NCBI GenBank assembly: GCA_910577115.1
Contig: CAJTMC010000043.1
Span: forward strand, 1-32,577
Direction: 5' to 3'
DNA length: 32,577 nucleotides
DNA from: an uncultured Lachnospiraceae bacterium
GTDB taxonomy: Bacteria; Bacillota; Clostridia; Lachnospirales; Lachnospiraceae
In this document: piece after piece, positions 18,301 to 23,549 of the stretch
Numbering within the stretch: the first letter of the stretch is position 1
How the letters are laid out: each line of letters opens with the position of its first letter
The notes under the pieces: generated by a model
What the model was told of the DNA's origin: nothing
What the model saw: only the letters and a program-made list of their open reading frames with translations
The model's database searches: none
Translations under genes and position numbers: made by a program

Positions 18301-19404
18301 AAAGCATTCCTTGTCAAAATAAGTGACAGGCATCATCTGCGCGGGCCACGCGACACCAAATACTGCTTCGTCGTTGTCAGAGTAATCCGCCGTATATAAA
18401 GCGCTGTATATGCCGTCACTGCCTTGAACCGCGCCAAAGCCAATCTGTTGTGCAGACGGATTTAGAATCTGCCTGCGAAAGCCGGTTTCTTCCGGATAAT
18501 CTGCATCATTCTCTGTCATCCATGAATTGTTCATAATTTCCAGCATTGACGATTCTTTGCCCGTATACGCAAGGCTGCTTTGTACAGCGCCGTCGCATGC
18601 CAACCTGTATAATTCCTCTGACATTCCCTGCGGCTGTGCGGGTTCATGGCTTAATTCACCGTTCACACTGTTTACAAACGCTGCTGCCTGACTCAGACGG
18701 TTGTACTCGTCATTGAGTTCCACATCACAGGACACTCCCGCAATAAAGCGGATTTGTCTGACATAAGCTTTGGCTTTGTCCAATGCAGCATCGGACAAAG
18801 CGCCCATATTATAGGGAGCTGCAAAGTCAGGCTCTGCCGCATATGTAATGCCGTCCGCACTTGCAGCTGTTTCCTGCTCTAAAAATTCCCTGATTTCATC
18901 TGCAGTATGATATTCCGCTTCAAGTTTGGCAGCTCTTCTCGTTTCTGTAATGTTTTCCTCGCTTATTTCTTCACTGCTCTCTGTCTCTTCACTGCTGTCC
19001 GTTTCCTCGCTGCTGTCTGTTTCTTCACTGTCACTTGTCTCCTCAGTCTGCGATTCTTCGGTTTCTTCGGTTTCGGTTGTTTCCTCCGTTATTTCTTCTG
19101 TTGATGCCGTTTCGGTTACCGACTCCGTTTCCTGTACGGTTTCGTCCGGCATCTCCTCTTTGCTTTCCTGCTCCGGCGTATCGGTTCCAGATGCGTCTTC
19201 ACTTTCCCCAAACGCGGTGTCTTCTGCCGTTTCCTGTTTTACTGCTGTACTCTCAACGGCTGCAAAAGTCTCCTCCTGCGATTCCGCGTTTTCCCCGGCA
19301 GTTGTCTGTTCTTCTTCGGCCTGTACCAATGTCAGTGCTGAGAAATCTCCCGCCGTAAACACCATTGCAGCTGATAACAGCATGCATAAAAATTTCTTCT
19401 TCAT
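15388..19404 (-). CDS. Large secreted protein: CAP domain, InlB repeat, YTG repeats, propeller-like C-terminus
   Basis: This 1338-residue protein starts at an ATG preceded by GGGGGA. Residues 1-29 form a signal peptide ending VQA; 30-160 is a Glu/Thr/Ser-rich linker with SSEETD-type repeats. About 195-345 resembles a CAP/SCP domain (AYVRQIRFIAGVSCDVELND, SAQQIGFGAV). About 466-532 is an InlB B-type repeat (TVAFETNGGTAV, FDGWYKE, ILYAKWV). About five Ig-like 'YTG/YKG' repeats run through 558-941, and the last 390 residues look like repeated beta blades (inferred). The CAP and repeat modules suggest an extracellular adhesion or wall-associated role, unproven. No LPXTG or SLH anchor is visible. 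It shares the linker and repeat style with the pectate lyase. Confidence 0.85.
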   Translation of the reverse strand: MKKKFLCMLLSAAMVFTAGDFSALTLVQAEEEQTTAGENAESQEETFAAVESTAVKQETAEDTAFGESEDASGTDTPEQESKEEMPDETVQETESVTETASTEEITEETTETEETEESQTEETSDSEETDSSEETDSSEETESSEEISEENITETRRAAKLEAEYHTADEIREFLEQETAASADGITYAAEPDFAAPYNMGALSDAALDKAKAYVRQIRFIAGVSCDVELNDEYNRLSQAAAFVNSVNGELSHEPAQPQGMSEELYRLACDGAVQSSLAYTGKESSMLEIMNNSWMTENDADYPEETGFRRQILNPSAQQIGFGAVQGSDGIYSALYTADYSDNDEAVFGVAWPAQMMPVTYFDKECFWSVSTGEPLNASDIDVTLTRNSDQAEWHFSADSADGDFYVDDNGIFFRPKTSDIEAYADGDSYQVEITNDEEEYIRYQVNFFSLEQDEEEITEDVSLHYTVAFETNGGTAVASQSVQENQTVEQPKNPTKEEWVFDGWYKEAECVNAWSFETDMVTADTILYAKWVQDTENMTAEDDSNDLLKASGEKIDLAAVNVTVSKIKAKVYDGKAYTPTVKVTVMDGKKRVTLTEGVDYSIKYTNNINAGTGQITIVGGGDYTGSVIQEFLINKKPISKLRIVANSMTVGSTAAPSVWVYDDTRQLSQKEYTLDYDRNTITQKKTTSAKVKVIAAENSNYSGFANAKVAVYELKESETLITPRHVKFNTRTAEYTGKAITTEVQPIVEINGKTLEKGRDYTVQYQNNVNAGDACVTVTGKGKYKGKVVGSFKITPASKSELEIKAIPDKTYNGSLQKPTVSVKVGKKTLKLNKDYTVAYGRNLIATTGAVVTVTGIGNYAGAKKSVTFVIKPQNISKASIQGSLTSGITLMYNKKPLQQGRDYNAPVYSTVKGSSITVKITGKGNFTGEMTKTAKIDVPASKMTPVISSNRNRQNYATFEGIVMHSYLVKTNDAFMRVEHVGGKGVYAETYTSDFTLRSRKYIKMELPKFGGFYEGANYYFLVFGQENPNEDNETEVMRVVKYDKKWNRKGAASIYGANTYSPFKNGGLRMAESGDMLYIRTCHQMYKTYDGNRHQASAAFSISTPKMEVVEQIVGISQTAYVSHSFNQFILTDGSDLLVVDHGDAYPRSVALAKYTLKAGAENVLNKGCSRVNALKIQGKGGNPYTGVSIGGFEASDTAYLIAGNSVDQTPETYSSGGVRNIYVTSTPKENFPKTNTTVHWITSYKDKAEASVTTPQLVKISGTEFMLMWGEGAQVKCVLLNAAGEPVSGIYVYEGMLSDCKPIVHDGSVIWYYTNNSEPVFSAVKIEDVRNQK

Positions 19405-19444
19405 ATAAATCCCCCATGCCGCCTTCGGCGGCTCAAATAGAAAT

Positions 19445-19469
19445 AAAAAACGCTGTTCTTTGCGTTTTT
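19445..19469. terminator. Intrinsic terminator-like hairpin inside the leader
   Basis: AAAAACGC pairs with GCGTTTTT around an 8-base loop; on the minus strand it is followed by a run of T and ATTT. It lies between the presumed promoter and the start of the surface-protein gene, so it would act as an attenuator rather than end a gene. It is also hairpin 1 of repeat element A. Confidence 0.6.
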
Positions 19470-19472
19470 CCT

Positions 19473-19532
19473 GTGTGAAACTTAATACTTCTTAGGTAGC
19501 GTCTTTTGCTGCCTTAGAAGTATTTTTCACAC
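19473..19532. repeat. Two-hairpin intergenic repeat, copy A (second hairpin)
   Basis: Outer stem GTGTGAAA/TTTCACAC, a 3-base CTT bulge on the plus-strand 5' side, and a 17-bp inner stem (19484-19500 with 19508-19524). It is preceded by a short GCGTT-type hairpin (19445-19469). Copies B (21562-21648) and C (23357-23453) have the same order and bulge but different stem sequences. Confidence 0.6.
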
Positions 19533-19781
19533 TAATTCCTCTGGCTCCTCAAAACTTAGTTTTATTATATTGCACTTTTTCCTGTATTTCTTCAAAATCT
19601 CCCCCCTATTCCATAACACAATCTGCTACCAATTGATATGTTACAACAAAAACAATACACCACCTCAAACTGTTTATGTATCTTCTACAGGAAAAAGCAA
19701 TGAAGTTGTGCATTGAGGTTATCATACCAAAAAATGTAAACTTTTACAAGAAAAAATGCGCATCATTCACATAAAACAATT

Positions 19782-19796
19782 GCTCAATTTTTGAGC
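19782..19796 (-). terminator. Probable terminator after the HlyD-like gene
   Basis: GCTCAA (19782-19787) pairs with TTGAGC (19791-19796) around three bases; on the minus strand AATTGTTTTAT follows. It starts 22 bases past the HlyD-gene stop. The stem is short, so this is tentative. Confidence 0.5.
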
Positions 19797-19817
19797 AGCC
19801 CCTTTTGTACAGAAAAC

Positions 19818-21542
19818 CTACTCCTGCAGCCGCACACTCTCTCCCTGCTTCAGCTCCTTTGACGAAAAAATAACAATCTGCGCATCGCTCCCAATCGCTG
19901 CTGCCTCAATCGCGGCGTAACGGTCGTTTTTATCCACTATATTGACTTTAAGCTTCTCCACATAATACTCCTTCCCCAAAATCCCTGTCTTTTCATTGAG
20001 TGTAAATAAATAATACACACCATTCTCATTCAAAACCGCATCAATTGCCACCGCGCCAGAATACATTTCGCCCTGAACCGTCCGCTTTGCCACCCCGTAG
20101 GAGCCAATCGGTGCCTTCGCGTCGCCAAGACGGCACATCACGTCATATCCGCCCGCCGTATTTTCCGCGATATAGTCCGCCGTTACGGTTACTTTTCTAC
20201 TCTCTGCCGAATTTAAGGTCAGCTCCACGCTGTCGCCAAGCTGCACATACTTACTCTGCTCCTTCGTAATGCTAAAACGAAACATATATTCTGATGTCTT
20301 ATCCGCAAGCAGTATTGCCGCGGTGTCCGTCGTCCGCTGTCCTGTCGCGACGAGAATGTCCGAAACATAACCATCTATCTTTGCCGTCACACAACCCTTA
20401 CTGCTTTTTACATCATTTAAATCGGCAATCTCCCCTTGCAGCGCGGCGATATCCATATTGTAAATGCCAATCGTCGCGTCCGCGCCTGCCGTCACCTCCG
20501 CGCTTGCCACGTCGCGCCGTTTCTGACGCAGCGTGCTCTCCCGCGCAAGCTTTGCGTCCTCCAGCGCGTGCTTTGCCGCCTGCACTGCGTCCTCCAAACC
20601 GGACTTCGTCTGCTGCCACGCGTCGTATTCGCTCTCCTCCGCCGAATAATCGGGCTGCGAAACGGGATTGCGCTCCAGCTCGGTCAGCTCAGCCCTGCAC
20701 GCCTCCAGTTCCTGTTCTTTCTCAGCAAGCTGCGCTTTTTTTTCCGCATTATCCGACTCGCTCTCCCCTGTCTTTGCATGCGCCGCATCTTCCTTCTCCT
20801 TATCCTCCTCTGCCGCATCTTCCTTCGGTTCCTGCACATCTGCGCCTGCCGCCGTCTCTTCTGCCGCCTGCGCCTTTGCATCCGATGCGTCCGTAATTTC
20901 ATCCTTTAACCGCTCTATCTCCTTTTCAAGCTCCGCAATTTTATCCTCCAATGCGTAACACTGCTTCTTCCAGTCATTATATTTCTCCCATGCCTTTTTC
21001 CGCGCGGAACCCGACGTATGCGGCGCACTGGTGTCCGTATGCTTGCGCAACTCGTTTTCCGCGTCCAAAAGCGCACTCTGCGCACGATCCACTGCGAGCT
21101 GCGTTTCCTTATCCGCATTGTCATAATCCTCTTTTGCCCACAAACGTGAAACTTCCCTTTTCTGCGCGTCCAAAACCTCGTTAAACTGCGCCGTTCCAAG
21201 CTGCAGCTCCAGGCGCGCAATCTGCTTCTGCTTATCGGCAATCTGCTCTTCCAAATCACGCAAATCCACCGTAAAGAGCACATCCCCCGCCTTTACCGCG
21301 TCGCCCTTCTGCACCGAAATGCTCTCCACGCGCAGCCCTGCAAGCACATTGACTGCCGCTTCGCCGCCCGCAAGCACGATGCCGTCCGCCTCAACAATAT
21401 GCTCAATATATTTGCGCGATAGAACATCTGTTTTTACTCGCGTCAGCCCCGAAACATAGATACTTTTTGAAATAATCGTAAACAGCCACATCACCGCCAG
21501 AAAAATCAAAAAAAGGCGAATCCATTTCTTATTCTTTTCCAT
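19818..21542 (-). CDS. HlyD/MFP-type periplasmic-adaptor-like membrane protein
   Basis: The start MEKNKKW (GAGGT five bases upstream) gives 574 residues; an in-frame run upstream belongs to repeat B and the permease tail. One membrane anchor lies at about 7-27. A lipoyl/barrel-sandwich half (IVLAGGEAAVNVLAGLRVESISVQKGDAVKAGDVLFTVD, about 70-110) precedes a very long Lys/Glu/Ala coiled-coil hairpin (about 110-375). Barrel and membrane-proximal parts follow (KIDGYVSDILVATGQ, VQLGDSVELTLNSAES). Family members link a transporter to the envelope, usually for export. It is the last gene after two sugar-type ABC permeases and a binding protein, an odd partner set. DNA in the coiled coil is more GC-rich than its surroundings. 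Function is inferred. Confidence 0.8.
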   Translation of the reverse strand: MEKNKKWIRLFLIFLAVMWLFTIISKSIYVSGLTRVKTDVLSRKYIEHIVEADGIVLAGGEAAVNVLAGLRVESISVQKGDAVKAGDVLFTVDLRDLEEQIADKQKQIARLELQLGTAQFNEVLDAQKREVSRLWAKEDYDNADKETQLAVDRAQSALLDAENELRKHTDTSAPHTSGSARKKAWEKYNDWKKQCYALEDKIAELEKEIERLKDEITDASDAKAQAAEETAAGADVQEPKEDAAEEDKEKEDAAHAKTGESESDNAEKKAQLAEKEQELEACRAELTELERNPVSQPDYSAEESEYDAWQQTKSGLEDAVQAAKHALEDAKLARESTLRQKRRDVASAEVTAGADATIGIYNMDIAALQGEIADLNDVKSSKGCVTAKIDGYVSDILVATGQRTTDTAAILLADKTSEYMFRFSITKEQSKYVQLGDSVELTLNSAESRKVTVTADYIAENTAGGYDVMCRLGDAKAPIGSYGVAKRTVQGEMYSGAVAIDAVLNENGVYYLFTLNEKTGILGKEYYVEKLKVNIVDKNDRYAAIEAAAIGSDAQIVIFSSKELKQGESVRLQE

Positions 21543-21561
21543 ACCATACCTCAATACTTCC

Positions 21562-21648
21562 AAAGAACGCGCCCTTTGCGTTCTTTCGACATGAAGCTTT
21601 AGAATTGCTAAGTCTGTGTATTTTACAGACTTAGCAATTCTCTTCATG
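21562..21648. repeat. Two-hairpin intergenic repeat, copy B
   Basis: Hairpin 1 is AAAGAACGC/GCGTTCTTT (21562-21586). Hairpin 2 has outer stem CATGAAG/CTTCATG (21590-21596 with 21642-21648), a 4-base CTTT bulge, and a perfect 17-bp inner stem (21601-21617 with 21625-21641). It fills the gap between the second permease and the HlyD gene. On the minus strand it also contains an open frame starting MKRIAKSVKYTDL that runs into the HlyD frame but lacks a ribosome site. Confidence 0.7.
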
Positions 21649-21649
21649 T

Positions 21650-22519
21650 TTATTGCTTCAACCCCGAATAGATAATCCCCTGCTCCAAATAATCCTGCCC
21701 CATGATAAACACAAACACCGCAGGAATGAGCATGACAATCGACGCCGCAAACGAAAAGCCCGCCTGCGTCCAGTCGATTTCCGGCAGATACAGTGACAGC
21801 GGCCAAAGCGCCTTATCCTTCAAAAAAGCAAGCGGCTGCTCAATCATGTTCCAATACTCCAAAAAACCAAGCACTACCGCCGACAAAATTCCGCCCTTTC
21901 CAAGCCCCAGTCCAACCCTCGTAAAAATGTAAAACTCCCCTGCCCCGTCAATGCGCGCCGCCTCAATCAGCGCCTTTGGTATCGCCCGAAATCCGCCGTA
22001 CGTCACAAAAACGGGAAACGTGCTAAACACCGCAGGCAAAATCACCGCCCAATGCGTATCAAGCAGCGACAGCTTATTCAAAACAATATAACTTGACAGC
22101 ATCGTTACCTGAAACGGCAAAAGCATTAACACCACATAAACCAAAAACAGTACATTTTTGCCCCGCACATCATAAACGGCAAATGCCCACGCCGCAGGCA
22201 CTCCTACGGCAAGCTGCCCTGTAAGAATGAACAGCGTGATTTTGATACTGTTCCAAAACAGGATAAAAAACTGCGGCGTTTCGATTAAAAGCCGTTTGTA
22301 ATGCTCCAGCGTCGGATACTGCGGAATCAGTTTCCATGTGACAAAACCCTGCCCTTCCAAAAACACGGGCGCAAGACATTCCTGCAAATCCGCGCTGCCC
22401 ATCACAGAGCCCGTCACGACCAAAAAGACCGGCATGCAAATCACAACCCCCATTGCAATAAACATCAGCTTAACGGTCATCATCACTGCCATATTCACAA
22501 TCCGTCTAATCAGCCGCAT
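21650..22519 (-). CDS. Carbohydrate-type ABC transporter permease, MalG family
   Basis: This 289-residue inner-membrane subunit has about six hydrophobic segments, the first near residues 8-35. The ATPase-docking EAA loop is clear: EAARIDGAGEFYIFTRVGLGLGKGG. PLSLYLPEIDWTQAG near the C-terminus resembles the MalG/CUT1 pattern. I chose MRLIRRI because GGGAGG precedes it, though the spacing of four bases is short; an alternative ATG at 22534 adds five residues. It pairs with the MalF-type permease directly upstream (gap about 40 bp) and should form the translocation channel. The substrate is not deducible. No ATPase gene is present in the window; one such as a shared MsmX-like protein may be encoded elsewhere. 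Confidence 0.88.
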   Translation of the reverse strand: MRLIRRIVNMAVMMTVKLMFIAMGVVICMPVFLVVTGSVMGSADLQECLAPVFLEGQGFVTWKLIPQYPTLEHYKRLLIETPQFFILFWNSIKITLFILTGQLAVGVPAAWAFAVYDVRGKNVLFLVYVVLMLLPFQVTMLSSYIVLNKLSLLDTHWAVILPAVFSTFPVFVTYGGFRAIPKALIEAARIDGAGEFYIFTRVGLGLGKGGILSAVVLGFLEYWNMIEQPLAFLKDKALWPLSLYLPEIDWTQAGFSFAASIVMLIPAVFVFIMGQDYLEQGIIYSGLKQ

Positions 22520-22558
22520 ACTTCCTCCCATCATTTTGCCTTACGGAAGTGAAACTTT

Positions 22559-23317
22559 TCACACGTTCCACAGCCTGTTTAACACCAAAATAAACACAAA
22601 CAAAAACACCCCTACCAGCACCGTCGCGGCAGACAGCTTATCCAGCTCCAAATTGACGTACCAGTTATTAAAAATGTGCTGCAAAAGATAAATTTCCTCC
22701 TTCGGGTACGAGCCTGCCACAAGGTACGCCTCCCTGTATATCTTAAACGAATTTAAGAACGACAGCACCACAATCGTATAAAAGCTCCCCTTCAGGCAGG
22801 GCAGTTTCACATAAATCAGACACCGAAACCACCCTGCACCATCCACTCTCGCCGCCTCGACAAGCTCATTTGGAATTGCCGCAATTCCCGCAAGCCAAAG
22901 CACCAGCGTATAGCCTAAATTTTTCCATATATAGCCCGCAACAAGGCTGTCAAAATCCTGCCTGTAGAAAAACATGCGCCACACAATCACCACCGTTGCC
23001 GTGGGCATTGCCATCGGAAACAGGTACAGGCTTTTTATGACACGCGTGTCATTTATTTTGCTCAGTACCAGTGCGATGACAAGCCCTATAAGGACAAGCA
23101 GCGGAATTGCCGTCGCCGTAAAACGGACCGTGTTTCTCACCGCAAGCGCAAATGCCTGATTATCAAAAACACGCCTGTAATTGTCAAGCCCCGTAAACTC
23201 CTGTGACATAACCGTCATAAAGGAACGCTTTACCACATCCGCAAACGGCAGCAGGACAAACACCCCCACACCGACCACACTCGGCGTAATAAAAACAAAA
23301 AACCATTTTTTGTACAT
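22559..23317 (-). CDS. Carbohydrate-type ABC transporter permease, MalF family (short)
   Basis: The start MYKKWFF, with GGTGA five bases upstream, gives 252 residues; an ATG four codons earlier lacks a ribosome site. Hydrophobic segments begin at about 4-25 (FFVFITPSVVGVGVFVLLPF). The ATPase-docking EAA loop is ELVEAARVDGAGWFRCLIYVKLPCLKG. Family members are usually about 290 residues. The stretch between the WRMFFYRQDF segment and YIWKNLGYTLVLWLAG is about 30 residues shorter than usual, which removes most of one external loop but leaves the helices. It should dimerise with the MalG-type permease encoded next. It follows the binding-protein gene after 232 bases that hold repeat elements, so expression of the pair may differ from that of the binding protein. 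Confidence 0.88.
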   Translation of the reverse strand: MYKKWFFVFITPSVVGVGVFVLLPFADVVKRSFMTVMSQEFTGLDNYRRVFDNQAFALAVRNTVRFTATAIPLLVLIGLVIALVLSKINDTRVIKSLYLFPMAMPTATVVIVWRMFFYRQDFDSLVAGYIWKNLGYTLVLWLAGIAAIPNELVEAARVDGAGWFRCLIYVKLPCLKGSFYTIVVLSFLNSFKIYREAYLVAGSYPKEEIYLLQHIFNNWYVNLELDKLSAATVLVGVFLFVFILVLNRLWNV

Positions 23318-23336
23318 TGTAATCACCATTTACATA

Positions 23337-23384
23337 CAACAACGTAAATCATTTTAGAAGAATGCACTATTTAGTGCATTCTTC
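23337..23384. repeat. Direct repeat with palindromic core, copy 1
   Basis: CAACAACGTA followed by a spacer and the palindrome GAATGCACTATTTAGTGCATTC, flanked by matching arms. A second copy lies at 23475-23521 in the same orientation, about 138 bases away, differing at only a few positions in the spacer. Confidence 0.75.
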
Positions 23385-23453
23385 CAGCGCGAAACTTAGA
23401 ACTTCTTGGCTTTGCGTCCTATGGCGCAAAGTCTTTAGAAGTTCTCTTCATGC
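23357..23453. repeat. Two-hairpin intergenic repeat, copy C
   Basis: Hairpin 1 (23357-23384) is the palindromic core of the direct repeat. Hairpin 2 (23387-23453) has a partly decayed outer stem (GCGCGAAA opposite CTTCATGC), the CTT bulge, a 9-bp stem AGAACTTCT/AGAAGTTCT (23398-23406 with 23437-23445) and a 7-bp inner stem CTTTGCG/CGCAAAG (23410-23416 with 23425-23431). On the minus strand it opens with ATGAAGAGA, like copy B. Confidence 0.65.
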
Positions 23454-23474
23454 TCTATTCGGCTATATAATAAG

Positions 23475-23521
23475 CAACAACGTATACCATTTCAGGAGAA
23501 TGCACTATTTAGTGCATTCTC
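23475..23521. repeat. Direct repeat with palindromic core, copy 2
   Basis: Second copy of the 23337-23384 repeat, with palindrome 23496-23521. It is followed at once by a GC-rich hairpin (23525-23548; AATCGCCGC/GCGGCGATT) that ends one base before the binding-protein stop codon and may act as an intercistronic stem limiting read-through into the permeases. Confidence 0.75.
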
Positions 23522-23549
23522 TCTAATCGCCGCTGCCGGGCGGCGATTT

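Larger units (their letters stand above)
19405..19556 (-). promoter_or_regulatory. Structured leader of the CAP surface-protein gene, attenuator-like
   Basis: This is the transcribed part of the 413-base gap 19405-19817. In minus-strand order it holds a long hairpin (19473-19532; 8-bp outer stem, CTT bulge, 17-bp inner stem with two imperfect pairs), an intrinsic terminator-like hairpin (19445-19469), a GCCGCC/GGCGGC hairpin and the GGGGGA ribosome site. ACGCT near the first hairpin's loop can pair with AGCGT in the terminator arm, so mutually exclusive folds are possible. A TATAAT at 19564-19569 may be the -10 box. Upstream, 19734-19747 is a TGTAAA/TTTACA palindrome one base from a CcpA-like cre consensus. 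Confidence 0.45.

Noticed and set aside
18926..19408. 160-codon plus-strand Ser/Val-rich frame
   Set aside because: It is the antisense image of the Glu/Ser/Thr repeat linker of the CAP protein.
20294..20909. Overlapping plus-strand Pro/Arg- and Cys-rich frames opposite the HlyD coiled coil
   Set aside because: They arise from the GC-rich Lys/Glu/Ala codons of the real gene and lack start signals and recognisable domains.
21543..21806. 88-codon N-terminal extension of the HlyD-like frame
   Set aside because: It overlaps the 3' end of the permease gene and repeat copy B; the ATG at 21542 has a ribosome site followed by a membrane anchor.
23408..23419. Minus-strand GGACGCAAAGCC, a motif typical of c-di-GMP-I (GEMM) riboswitches
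   Set aside because: It forms part of the inner stem of repeat copy C. The rest of the GEMM consensus (upstream GCAAACC and the downstream receptor helix) is absent, and copies A and B do not contain it.
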